Source of the DNA: Methylotenera_A sp046594915
Lineage (GTDB): Bacteria > Pseudomonadota > Gammaproteobacteria > Burkholderiales > Methylophilaceae
Length of the DNA: 64,000 bases
Assembly (NCBI GenBank): GCA_046594915.1
Contig: JBKJRC010000005.1
Location: forward strand, 310,001 to 374,000
Direction of reading: 5' to 3'
Part shown: piece after piece, positions 15,846 through 24,745 of the stretch
How the letters are laid out: every line of letters begins with the position of its first letter
Numbering within the stretch: position 1 is the stretch's first letter
Position numbers and translations under genes: made by a program
The notes under the pieces: generated by a model
The model's input: the letters and a program-made list of their open reading frames with translations, nothing else
The model's database searches: none
What the model was told of the DNA's origin: nothing

Positions 15846-16580
15846 TTATTTTTTGGCCGCAGCTTGCAAATATTTCTCAATCTCTTTATAAGGTTGCGCA
15901 CCCATCATGCGCTTGCCATCTGCAAAAATAAGCGTTGGCGTACTGGTCACACCAAGTTTTCTGGCCAATTCACCCACACGTTCTAACGGCACTTCACAAT
16001 TACCCGCACTTGCAGGCAACTGATTATTTAATATCCAGTCATTCCAGGCTTTGGCACGGTTGCTGGCGCACCAAATCGTTTTGGATTTCTTCGCTGCGTC
16101 TGGATGTAATTGGTCAATTGGATATAGAAAAGTGTAGACAGTAACATCAGTAATATTGCTTAGCTCCTTACGTTCTAATTGCTTGCAGTAAGGGCAATCC
16201 ACATCCGAAAAAACCACCAGTTTACGACTGCCATTACCTTTCACTACCTTGATTGCCTGTTCTAAAGGTAAACTAGAAAAATCAATCTTGGTCAGTTCTT
16301 CCAAACGCTCGCCTGTGACGTCCTTTTTAGATTTCGGGTCAACTAACCGACCTTCTGCAATCAAAAAAGTTAACTTCTCATCGGTATAAATAATCTGCCC
16401 GCCCATAAAAACTTCGTATAAACCCGCGTAAGGCGTTTTAACCACACTTTCGACTTTAAATTTAGGGTAAGCCGCCTCAACCGCTTTTTTTAGGCTGACT
16501 TCATCGGCAATTGCAAGCGTACTTAACGCCAGCATTGACAACGTAATAAGTTGTTTAAATTGCATTTTTTTTTGCTTCAT
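15846..16580 (-). CDS. dsbC: Thiol:disulfide interchange protein DsbC
   Basis: Periplasmic disulfide isomerase. The protein has a signal peptide (MQFKQLITLSMLALSTLAIADE), an N-terminal dimerisation domain (about 30-90) and a thioredoxin fold with the active site CPYC in DVDCPYCKQLERKE, plus the cis-Pro element TSTPTLIFADGKR. The frame could begin at a TTG (16592), but ATGs at 16580 and 16565 are more likely; 16580 is used here. It is the last gene of the minus-strand run from amgK. LptD, encoded nearby, is a known DsbC-dependent substrate in E. coli. Confidence 0.93.
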   Translation of the reverse strand: MKQKKMQFKQLITLSMLALSTLAIADEVSLKKAVEAAYPKFKVESVVKTPYAGLYEVFMGGQIIYTDEKLTFLIAEGRLVDPKSKKDVTGERLEELTKIDFSSLPLEQAIKVVKGNGSRKLVVFSDVDCPYCKQLERKELSNITDVTVYTFLYPIDQLHPDAAKKSKTIWCASNRAKAWNDWILNNQLPASAGNCEVPLERVGELARKLGVTSTPTLIFADGKRMMGAQPYKEIEKYLQAAAKK

Positions 16581-16631
16581 GTGTACTTTCAAAATAACTA
16601 AAGTGTTGGTAATGGTGCTTTGGTAATATTA

Positions 16632-17822
16632 TTAACGTACAGCTTGCTGAATCAATACTTTCTTCATGCTGGGTTGCTGCGCGATTTTATTTAAACCCCA
16701 ATGTGTTAACTTTTTTAAGAAGGTTTGCTCTGTCGCAAACAAATAATCCAAGCCACTGGTCAAGCTATTCATCGCTGCAATATCCGTTTTTCTGGCGCGC
16801 TCGTATTGGCGCAAAAACGCATGCTCGCCCATATCTTGCATGCTGTGCAACTTAGTCGTCAGTTCGGCTAGTTTCATTACATCCCTAAAACCTAAATTCA
16901 CGCCTTGCCCAGCCATTGGATGAATTTGATGCGCTGCATCGCCAATTAATACAATGCGCTCGGCAATTAACTGCAACGCGGTTTGTTGATTTAATGCGGC
17001 ACTTTTTACCTGTCCAATTTGGGTTAAGTTGCCCAACAAATCTTGTGATTGCGCCTGCACGTGCACACAAAGCGCCTCACTAGTTAACGCTAATAATTGA
17101 GCAGATTTTTCGGTTGATACCGACCATACCATGGAAATATGTTGCTCAGGCAATGGCAACAAAGCCAAGGTATCATGCTGGTTAAACCATTGATTCGCTA
17201 CATCATTGTGCGATTTTTCTGCTAAGAAATTAGCCACAATCGCCACTTGATGATAATTTTTAATCTTAACGGCAATTTTGGCTTGCTGTCTAACCCATGA
17301 ATGCAGCCCATCCGCTGCCACAATTAACTTAGCGTTAATTTGCGTGGCGTTTTCTAAAATCATTGTGGCCTCTGATTGCGTAGTTTCTATCTTGGCGCAG
17401 CGCGCGTCTGTGATGACTGTCACACCCAACGCATGAATTTTTTGCCATAACGCAGCCATTAAGTGCTGATTTTCAATAATCAGCCCCAGTTTTGCCAAAT
17501 TCGCATCGGCTGCGCTTAGCAATAAATCGCTATCGGCGCCCCAAATATGCATCGAATCAATCGGGTTAACCCGTTTTTCGTCTATAAAATCCCATACGCC
17601 AATGGTTTTTAGCCATGTTTCTGTCGCTGGCGTTAATGCATACACGCGCTCGTCCCACGCGGCGGGTTGAAGTTTTTTCTCGTTAAGCTTTGCCTCAATC
17701 GCAGCGGGCTTATCTGACACCAGCAACACATTTTTTTGCTGCAAGCTTAACGCGATGGCAGCCGAAAGCCCAACTAAGCCAGCACCCACTACCACCACAT
17801 CAGCATGCATTTTTTTAAGCAT
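16632..17822 (-). CDS. FAD-dependent ubiquinone-biosynthesis hydroxylase (UbiI/UbiF-like)
   Basis: A flavoprotein monooxygenase of the UbiH/UbiF/COQ6 family. The Rossmann motif VVVGAGLVGLSAAIAL lies at the N-terminus, and the second FAD motif LIGDAAHQIHPMAGQGVNLGFRDV near residue 290. The GDAAH form resembles UbiI/UbiF rather than UbiH. These enzymes hydroxylate the aromatic ring during ubiquinone synthesis; which carbon is attacked cannot be decided. The frame can start at a GTG at 17831; the ATG at 17822 is preferred. It follows ubiH by 23 bases. Confidence 0.9.
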   Translation of the reverse strand: MLKKMHADVVVVGAGLVGLSAAIALSLQQKNVLLVSDKPAAIEAKLNEKKLQPAAWDERVYALTPATETWLKTIGVWDFIDEKRVNPIDSMHIWGADSDLLLSAADANLAKLGLIIENQHLMAALWQKIHALGVTVITDARCAKIETTQSEATMILENATQINAKLIVAADGLHSWVRQQAKIAVKIKNYHQVAIVANFLAEKSHNDVANQWFNQHDTLALLPLPEQHISMVWSVSTEKSAQLLALTSEALCVHVQAQSQDLLGNLTQIGQVKSAALNQQTALQLIAERIVLIGDAAHQIHPMAGQGVNLGFRDVMKLAELTTKLHSMQDMGEHAFLRQYERARKTDIAAMNSLTSGLDYLFATEQTFLKKLTHWGLNKIAQQPSMKKVLIQQAVR

Positions 17823-17845
17823 TTTGCACACTTAACAATGGTTTT

Positions 17846-19015
17846 TTATTTGCCATAACTCATTTTGCCAACCAAAAATTTTTGCACGGGCTGCAATAAC
17901 GCCAATGCGCCAAGGCCAGCACTGCGCATGCCTGAGAGCCCAATCAAATCGTTAGAAAATAATTCCACTAAACTATCGGTAAACTGAATACTGCCACGCG
18001 CATCGCGCGCACGCATTTGATGATAACTTTGCAACATATCTTCACTGCCCCACTGCGTTTTTGGTGCATGAATCAGCAGCTTTGCCAGTGTTTCTGCATC
18101 GCGCAAACCAACGTTAAACCCTTGCCCCGCTACTGGGTGCATGGTTTGTGCCGCATTGCCGATAATCGCCAAATGCGGCGTTGTGGAAGGCTTTAAAGTG
18201 CTGAGTTTAAGCGGAAAACGGTTGCGTTTTTCAATCGATAAAAATTGACCGACACGGTCGCCAAATGCTGCATGTAATTGGCTTAAAAACGCCGCATCAT
18301 CCAACGCCATTAAGGCATCTATTTTGGCTTTTTCACCTGTCCACACGAGCGAAAATTCGCGTGAATCTTTACCTTGTCCATTGGGCAGCAGCGCCATTGG
18401 GCCTGTTGGCGTAAAGCGTTCATACGCAATGTTTTGATGCGGTAGCTCAGTTTTTACTTTACTCACCAAAGCATCGTGGCCATAATCTTTGGTGTCGCGT
18501 CCGATATTGGGAATATTATCTAAACTGCGACCGCCATCGGCGATTACCGCTAACAGGCTGATGATATTGACTTCGCTGCCTGCTTGTCTAAAATAAATTT
18601 CTGCTCTTATATTATCGTAACTAACCTGTGTTGCAACGGCTTCAAATAGCACGTGATTTAAATCTAGCGCTGCATCCAGCGCTTTTGTTAACGCGCCATA
18701 CGGCAGCACATAGCCAAGCGCGGGCAATTGATGATCGGCCGCATTTAATTTGGTGCGACCTAAGCCGCCGCGTTGCGAAACATGAATAGTTTTAATCGCT
18801 GTGGCTTGCGCTTCTATTGTCGCCCAAATATCGAGTTTTTCTAATATTAATCGGCTGCCGTGCGATAAAGCCAGCGCACGCGTATCACTATGCGAAGCGC
18901 CTTTTTCGCGCGCTTCTAGCATGGTAAATGGCATGCCTTTTTGCTGCAAACTTAAGGCCAGTACAGCGCCCACTGGCCCGCCGCCTACAATTAAAATAGA
19001 ATCCGTTTGCGTCAT
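17846..19015 (-). CDS. ubiH: 2-octaprenyl-6-methoxyphenol hydroxylase
   Basis: FAD monooxygenase acting on the ubiquinone ring precursor. It has GGGPVGAVLALSLQQKG at the N-terminus and the UbiH form of the second motif, IIGNAAQTMHPVAGQGFNVGLRDAETLA, with Asn in place of the usual Asp, as in E. coli UbiH. The order pepP-ubiH-second hydroxylase is the classic proteobacterial arrangement. The frame can start at a TTG at 19030 (MNKKLMTQTDS); the ATG at 19015 is used. Confidence 0.93.
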   Translation of the reverse strand: MTQTDSILIVGGGPVGAVLALSLQQKGMPFTMLEAREKGASHSDTRALALSHGSRLILEKLDIWATIEAQATAIKTIHVSQRGGLGRTKLNAADHQLPALGYVLPYGALTKALDAALDLNHVLFEAVATQVSYDNIRAEIYFRQAGSEVNIISLLAVIADGGRSLDNIPNIGRDTKDYGHDALVSKVKTELPHQNIAYERFTPTGPMALLPNGQGKDSREFSLVWTGEKAKIDALMALDDAAFLSQLHAAFGDRVGQFLSIEKRNRFPLKLSTLKPSTTPHLAIIGNAAQTMHPVAGQGFNVGLRDAETLAKLLIHAPKTQWGSEDMLQSYHQMRARDARGSIQFTDSLVELFSNDLIGLSGMRSAGLGALALLQPVQKFLVGKMSYGK

Positions 19016-19051
19016 TAGCTTTTTATTCAATTTTTGGCATTAAATTGATGG

Positions 19052-20371
19052 TTAACTCTGCATTAACTGTTCTATGTCAGTGATTTGTTTAATCGCATTT
19101 TTTGTCAGCACTTCATTACCAGTCGTGGTAATTAGCACATCGTCTTCAATACGGATGCCGATATTCCAGAAATGTTCAGGCACATTATCGGCTGGGCGCA
19201 CATAACAACCGGGCTCAACCGTTAAAGTGTTGCCTGCTGCAAGCAGCGCCCAATTACCCGCTTTATCTTTATAGTCGCCTGCATCATGCACATCCAAACC
19301 CAGCCAATGGCCGGTGCGATGCATATAAAATTGACGATAACTGCCGTTTTCCAGTACTTCTGCTTTACTGCCTTTGCACAATTTAAAATCAATAAAGCCT
19401 TGCACCAATACATCTAGAGCCGCCTCATGCGGCGCGTTCCAGTGATTGCCGGGCTTAGCGGCATCAATCGCGGCCAATTGCGCGTTTAAAACTAACGCGT
19501 ATAAATCGCGTTGTGGCGCACTGAATTTGCCATTCACAGGAAACGTGCGCGTGATATCGCTGGCGTAACCATGCAACTCACAACCCGCATCGATTAACAA
19601 TAAATCGCCATCATTTAACGCACAATTATTGGCGTTGTAATGTAACGTACAGGCATTGGCGCCGCCTGCCACAATGCTGGTATACGCAGGGGCTTGTGCG
19701 CCATTTTGGTAAAATTCGTGCAGAAATTCGGCTTCGATTTCATATTCTTTTTTGTTGGGCTGCGTCATTTGCATCGCGCGATTATGTGCCTCAGCTGCAA
19801 TATTGGCGCTGCGGCGCATTAGGTCGATTTCAAATGGGGTTTTAATTAAACGCTGTTTGTCGATTAATTGACGCACATCGACAATCGCCTCAGGCGCAGA
19901 AACACCCGCCCGCGCCAGTTCTTTCACTTTATTGAGCCAATTGGTTAAACGCGTATCCCAAACTGCATCAAAACCCAGGCTATAAAATAACTGCGCTTGG
20001 TTAGCCATTAACTGCGGCAACAATGCATCCAATTGGTTAATACTGTACGCATCATCAAAACCAAATTGTTGTTTTGCTGCTTGCGGGCCAAAGCGAAAGC
20101 CGTCCCAAATTTCGCGCTCAGTATCTTTATCGCGACAAAACAGAATACTTTTGGGCGGTTCATTTTTTGCCGTATTGCCCGCGATTAAAACCAGCACGCT
20201 TTCCGGCTCGGTAAAACCGGTTAAATAATAAAAATAGCTATCAAATCGGTAAGGATAATGACTATCGCGATTACGAATCACTTCGGGCGCAGTGTGGATA
20301 ATGGCAATGCCATTGCCCATCTTTTTTAAAAGCTGGCTGCGGCGTTGCTGAAATTCGTTTACATTAAACAT
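19052..20371 (-). CDS. pepP: Xaa-Pro aminopeptidase P
   Basis: Cytoplasmic metallopeptidase that removes an N-terminal residue preceding proline. The 439-residue protein has an N-terminal AMP-N domain (MFNVNEFQQRRSQLLKKMG, later DSYFYYLTGFTEPESV) and a pita-bread catalytic domain. The metal ligands are visible in order: LLIDAGCELHGYASDITRTFPVNG (two Asp), MHRTGHWLGLDVHDAGD (His), LTVEPGCYV (Glu) and IRIEDDVLIT (Glu). It sits between murU and ubiH in a tight minus-strand run. Confidence 0.95.
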   Translation of the reverse strand: MFNVNEFQQRRSQLLKKMGNGIAIIHTAPEVIRNRDSHYPYRFDSYFYYLTGFTEPESVLVLIAGNTAKNEPPKSILFCRDKDTEREIWDGFRFGPQAAKQQFGFDDAYSINQLDALLPQLMANQAQLFYSLGFDAVWDTRLTNWLNKVKELARAGVSAPEAIVDVRQLIDKQRLIKTPFEIDLMRRSANIAAEAHNRAMQMTQPNKKEYEIEAEFLHEFYQNGAQAPAYTSIVAGGANACTLHYNANNCALNDGDLLLIDAGCELHGYASDITRTFPVNGKFSAPQRDLYALVLNAQLAAIDAAKPGNHWNAPHEAALDVLVQGFIDFKLCKGSKAEVLENGSYRQFYMHRTGHWLGLDVHDAGDYKDKAGNWALLAAGNTLTVEPGCYVRPADNVPEHFWNIGIRIEDDVLITTTGNEVLTKNAIKQITDIEQLMQS

Positions 20372-20392
20372 GGCACTTTCTATTCTATCAAT

Positions 20393-21088
20393 CTATTCTA
20401 AAAATGAGGATGTTTTAAGCATGAACTTATTCAGAGCTTGTAAACGCTCATGCGTTCCAATATCGTGCCATATGCCTTGATAATATTGCGCTGAAGCTTT
20501 ATTTTCGGCAATCGCCTGGCGTAATAATGAGGCTAATTTTGCAGGCTGACCGCGCTTGATTTGCGCAAATAAACCAGGAGAATATACGCCAACGCCAGAA
20601 AAAGTACGCATTGGCGCGCCTTTATTAATGAGCAAACCATTTTGAATAGCGAAATCGCCTTGGCTGTGCTGCGGCGGATTATCGATTAACACCAAATGCG
20701 CCAACATATTTGGCGCTAGCTTGATTTTGGCAAAATCAATTTCGGTGAAAATATCACCATTTATTACTAAAAATGGCTCAATTAGACTACCATTTTTAGT
20801 AAGCAAAGGTAACGCATTGGCAATGCCGCCTGCGGTTTCAAGCGCAACGGCTTCTGGGCTGTATATAATTTGCAAATCCCACTGACTACCATCGCCTAGC
20901 GCCGCTTCAATTTGGCTGCCTAAATGCGCATGATTAATCACTACTTCTGAAAACCCTGCTTTGGCTAGATTCTCTAAATGCCAGACGATTAATGGCTTGC
21001 CGCCTACTTTTAACAAAGGTTTTGGCGTGTGGTCGGTTAGCGGTCGCATACGCTCGCCACGGCCTGCGGCTAATATCATTGCTTTCAT
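20393..21088 (-). CDS. murU: N-acetylmuramate alpha-1-phosphate uridylyltransferase
   Basis: A 231-residue nucleotidyltransferase with the signature MILAAGRGERMRPLTDHTPKPLLKVGGKPLI at its N-terminus (the G-x-G-x-R-M loop binds UTP) and the Asp of VINGDIFTEID near residue 110. Generic sugar-nucleotide pyrophosphorylases look similar, but its position directly after amgK identifies it as MurU. AmgK and MurU convert recycled MurNAc to UDP-MurNAc, bypassing de novo synthesis. This route is absent from E. coli. Confidence 0.9.
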   Translation of the reverse strand: MKAMILAAGRGERMRPLTDHTPKPLLKVGGKPLIVWHLENLAKAGFSEVVINHAHLGSQIEAALGDGSQWDLQIIYSPEAVALETAGGIANALPLLTKNGSLIEPFLVINGDIFTEIDFAKIKLAPNMLAHLVLIDNPPQHSQGDFAIQNGLLINKGAPMRTFSGVGVYSPGLFAQIKRGQPAKLASLLRQAIAENKASAQYYQGIWHDIGTHERLQALNKFMLKTSSFLE

Positions 21089-21131
21089 TTTGCTGATTCC
21101 ATTAAAACAACTGGCACTAAAACAAACTGCA

Positions 21132-22139
21132 TTAGAAAGTATAGCCTTCTTGCGGTTTTACATTGTCCAGCTGATTCAGCAAGCGCAACATGGGGCGCAA
21201 TTCCACATAACGCTCACAGGCTTTGCGCAAATAATGCATCACCAATGGCATATTTTTTAAATAAGCCTGTTTGCCGTCGCGATGACAAAGCCGCGCAAAA
21301 ATCCCCAACACTTTAATATGTCGCTGTACGCCCATCCATTCGAAATCGCGATAAAACTCGCTAAAATCCTGCGGCACGGGCAAGCCCGCTTTTTTGGCGG
21401 GTTGCCAATAACGCACTGCCCAATCGATAATCTGCTCTTCATCCCACTCAATATAAGCGTCTTTTAACAAGGAAACCAAATCGTAAGTAATCGCACCGTG
21501 TACCGCGTCTTGAAAATCTAAAATACCGGGATTTTGTATTTGGGTGAGCATTAAGTTGCGCGAATGATAATCGCGATGCACAGTGACTTGCGCTTGCGCC
21601 AGAATATTTTGAGTAAGCACCGCAAATGTGTTTTGCAGCACTGCCTCTTGTTCAGCGCTTAAAGTTATGCCCAAATGTTTGCTGATATACCAATCTGGAA
21701 ACAACTGCATTTCACGCATTAACAAGGCAGTATCGTAATTCGGCAAAACGTCAGCTTGGCTGGCTAGCTGCATTTTAATCAACGTATTGGTGGCATCGGT
21801 ATAAAGTTTTTGTGCGTTATCATTATTTAACGCGCTTAAATAGGTATCATCGCCCAAATCAGTCATGAGCAAAAAGCCTTGCGTTAAATCTTGCGCGATA
21901 ATTTTAGGCACATTCAAACCCGCATCTAACAATAACTGCGCAATTTTTACAAACGGCGTGCAATCCTCTTGCAACGGCGGCGCATCCATGGCAATTAAAC
22001 TAGAGTCGCCTAAATGCGGATGTGTTAAGTGCACCCTGAAATAACGCCTGAAACTAGCGTCTGCTGATGCTATTGTTAAAGTAAACATTTGATTCAGTGT
22101 GGCTTCAAGCCAGGTTGTTAGTTGTAATTGTCTATCCAC
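21132..22139 (-). CDS. amgK: Anomeric N-acetylmuramate/N-acetylglucosamine kinase
   Basis: A 335-residue aminoglycoside-phosphotransferase-fold kinase. The catalytic loop VHRDYHSRNLML and the metal-binding segment ILDFQDAVHGAITYDLVSLLKDAY are clear. AmgK phosphorylates C1 of MurNAc, and the product is the substrate of MurU, encoded 43 bases downstream. Divergent from lptD across 173 bases, the same amgK-murU/lptD neighbourhood known in other proteobacteria. Confidence 0.92.
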   Translation of the reverse strand: MDRQLQLTTWLEATLNQMFTLTIASADASFRRYFRVHLTHPHLGDSSLIAMDAPPLQEDCTPFVKIAQLLLDAGLNVPKIIAQDLTQGFLLMTDLGDDTYLSALNNDNAQKLYTDATNTLIKMQLASQADVLPNYDTALLMREMQLFPDWYISKHLGITLSAEQEAVLQNTFAVLTQNILAQAQVTVHRDYHSRNLMLTQIQNPGILDFQDAVHGAITYDLVSLLKDAYIEWDEEQIIDWAVRYWQPAKKAGLPVPQDFSEFYRDFEWMGVQRHIKVLGIFARLCHRDGKQAYLKNMPLVMHYLRKACERYVELRPMLRLLNQLDNVKPQEGYTF

Positions 22140-22312
22140 TGCTGACCTTTGATTGTTTTTTAAATATTAAATTTTTAAGCTTTTTTTAGTGTTAACTTAC
22201 ACGCTTAAATACAGTTATATACGATTTTATCATTCATCTGTAAAATAGTGACTCTAGGTTTGATTTAAACAACTTTCGCCCATTAATTAGGTAGCGTTCG
22301 AAGAAAACACCA

Positions 22313-24745
22313 TTGCAATATATCCGCTCAATTATTGGTTCTAGCAAACATTTATGTGCGCTACTGCTCACACTGTCAGTGACAAGCTTTAGTATAATGG
22401 CGCCCGCAGAAACGTTAACCACCGAGCTTTTTCAAGTGCCTGAGACCGAGCAACCAACTGCGTTGCCAGGTGCAATTGAAATAGAAGGCGACAAGCTGGA
22501 TTTGTACCTAGACCGTAAAATGCGTGCCAGCGGCAATGCGGTGGTGCGTAAAGATGACCAAAAAATAACGGGCGACACCATTGAATATGATGTGCAAAAT
22601 GATGAATTGCAGGTAAATGGCAATGTGCGCATAGAATTAGGCGATGGCCAAATAACCGGGCCAGCACTTAAAATGCGTTTATCTGAAAGCATTGGTGAAA
22701 TGCGCGATGCTTCTATTACACTAAATAGAAGTATCAGCAATAATGCAGCGCCCTATGCATCACGCAGCGGTCCCAGCGTTTACACGCAATCCAAACTGCT
22801 CAATTCACAAACCAGCTTAACCGATGACCCAAGACTGTATCAGGATAATTACCGGGAACCAGCCACTCCAATCGGCCAAGCGTCTATAGACCCGCGATTC
22901 AACTCCGCGCGCGGCGATGCCGAAGTGGTGCTATTTGAGGGCCAGGATAAAAAACGCTTAAAAGGTGCGCGCTATACCACATGCGAGGCTGGGGTAGATG
23001 ATTGGTATATTAAAGCCAGGGAAATCGTATTAGATGACTATACGCAATCTGGCACGGCCACCAATGCGCATGTCGAATTTAAAGGTGTTCCGCTGCTGTA
23101 TACGCCATGGATGACTTTTTCGTTTAATAACGAACGTAAATCGGGATTATTGGCACCAACCATTGGCACCACCAGCCGAAGTGGTTTTGAAACGCTGATT
23201 CCCTATTACATCAATATTGCGCCCAATATGGACGCCACAGTCGGTACACGCTATTTAAGCAAACGCGGTTTGCAGTTACAGGGCGAATTCAGATATTTAG
23301 GCGAAACCTACTCTGGCTTAAACAATGTGGAGTACCTCAATAACGACAGTTTAAGCGGCATGCAGCGCTACTATGCAAAACTTGCGCACAATCAACAGTT
23401 AAGTGAAGGCTGGTCGGCTGGCTACAACATCGAAAAAGTATCTGATGACCAATATTTTTCCGAAACTTCAACTCGCATTGTCAGCACCAGTCGCGTCAAT
23501 CTGCCGCAAGAAGGGCGCGTTGACTATGTTGGCGATGTGTGGCGTTTTAACGGACTGGTACAAAAATACCAGACATTGGACGAATTAAATTTCCCCTATC
23601 AACGCTTGCCACAACTCACCTTAACTGCCGATAAAGAATGGGATTCCTTTAATACCGAGCTTTATAGCCAATGGACTTATTTTGACCGCAACAAAGATGC
23701 GCCGATTGCGGCAACAGGCAGTCGCTTTACGCTGTATCCTACCATCAGTATGCCATTAACGCGGCCGTATGGATTTATCACACCTAAAATAGGCCTGCAT
23801 ACAAGCCTGTATAACCTTAACGATAATAACTACAATGTTAATGGCAACAATATCAGCAATAATTCTGCCACGCGCACCTTGCCTATTTTTAGTTTAGACA
23901 GCGGCTTGTATTTCGAACGTGATGTAAAAATCGTCAAAAACAGCTACACGCAAACCATCGAGCCGCGCATGTTTTATGTATATATTCCCGATAAAAACCA
24001 AGATTTATTACCAGTTTTTGATACTGGTTTAGCCGATTTGAATCTCACCACCCTATTCACCGAAAATCAGTTTACTGGCAACGATAGAGTGAATAATGCC
24101 AATCAACTCAGCTTAGCTGTTACCACGCGCATGATCGATAAAGACACCGGCATTGAGCGCATGACCGCAACTATCGGCCAGCGTTATTATTTTGCCGATC
24201 AAAACGTGACTTTGCCAGGCAGCATACGGTCGCAAAGCAACACGACCGATGTCATCGCGGCGTTAACTGGCCGATTATCCAACAAATGGAATTTAGACGC
24301 TTTCGGTCAATACAATACTGATAACTCATCCATCGTACGCGCCAACTTACTGGCCAGATACAATCCCGAACCAGGCAAACTGCTCAATATTGGCTATCGC
24401 TACACGCAGCAATTTTTAGAACAAATTAACGTTTCTGGCCAATGGCCACTTAGCCGCGGCTGGTATGGGGTTGGGCGTTTTAATTATTCCATACGCGAAA
24501 AAAGTTTAATTGAAAGCTTGGCTGGCTTAGAATACGATGCAGGCTGCTGGCAAATTCGCACCGTATTTCAACGCGTAGAAACCGCCACTGCGAATGCCAA
24601 CTACGGTTTTTTCTTACAACTTGAGCTAGGCGGTTTGGCATCAATCGGCTCAAACCCGCTCAATTTACTGCGTCGCGATATTCCAGGCTACTTAAGCTCT
24701 AGCGAGATTCCCAATATTTATAGGCAACAAAATTACAACCAATGA
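22313..24745 (+). CDS. lptD: LPS-assembly outer-membrane protein LptD
   Basis: Outer-membrane beta-barrel that, with LptE, inserts lipopolysaccharide into the outer leaflet. The 810-residue precursor has a signal peptide (about 1-32), an OstA/LptA-like periplasmic domain (about 50-170) and a long barrel. Only two Cys remain in the mature part, one in ARYTTCEAG (about residue 225) and one in DAGCWQIR near the C-terminus; E. coli LptD has four. No ATG is available after the in-frame stop at 22292, so a TTG start at 22313 is used. surA overlaps its stop by four bases (ATGA). Confidence 0.95.
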   Translation: MQYIRSIIGSSKHLCALLLTLSVTSFSIMAPAETLTTELFQVPETEQPTALPGAIEIEGDKLDLYLDRKMRASGNAVVRKDDQKITGDTIEYDVQNDELQVNGNVRIELGDGQITGPALKMRLSESIGEMRDASITLNRSISNNAAPYASRSGPSVYTQSKLLNSQTSLTDDPRLYQDNYREPATPIGQASIDPRFNSARGDAEVVLFEGQDKKRLKGARYTTCEAGVDDWYIKAREIVLDDYTQSGTATNAHVEFKGVPLLYTPWMTFSFNNERKSGLLAPTIGTTSRSGFETLIPYYINIAPNMDATVGTRYLSKRGLQLQGEFRYLGETYSGLNNVEYLNNDSLSGMQRYYAKLAHNQQLSEGWSAGYNIEKVSDDQYFSETSTRIVSTSRVNLPQEGRVDYVGDVWRFNGLVQKYQTLDELNFPYQRLPQLTLTADKEWDSFNTELYSQWTYFDRNKDAPIAATGSRFTLYPTISMPLTRPYGFITPKIGLHTSLYNLNDNNYNVNGNNISNNSATRTLPIFSLDSGLYFERDVKIVKNSYTQTIEPRMFYVYIPDKNQDLLPVFDTGLADLNLTTLFTENQFTGNDRVNNANQLSLAVTTRMIDKDTGIERMTATIGQRYYFADQNVTLPGSIRSQSNTTDVIAALTGRLSNKWNLDAFGQYNTDNSSIVRANLLARYNPEPGKLLNIGYRYTQQFLEQINVSGQWPLSRGWYGVGRFNYSIREKSLIESLAGLEYDAGCWQIRTVFQRVETATANANYGFFLQLELGGLASIGSNPLNLLRRDIPGYLSSSEIPNIYRQQNYNQ

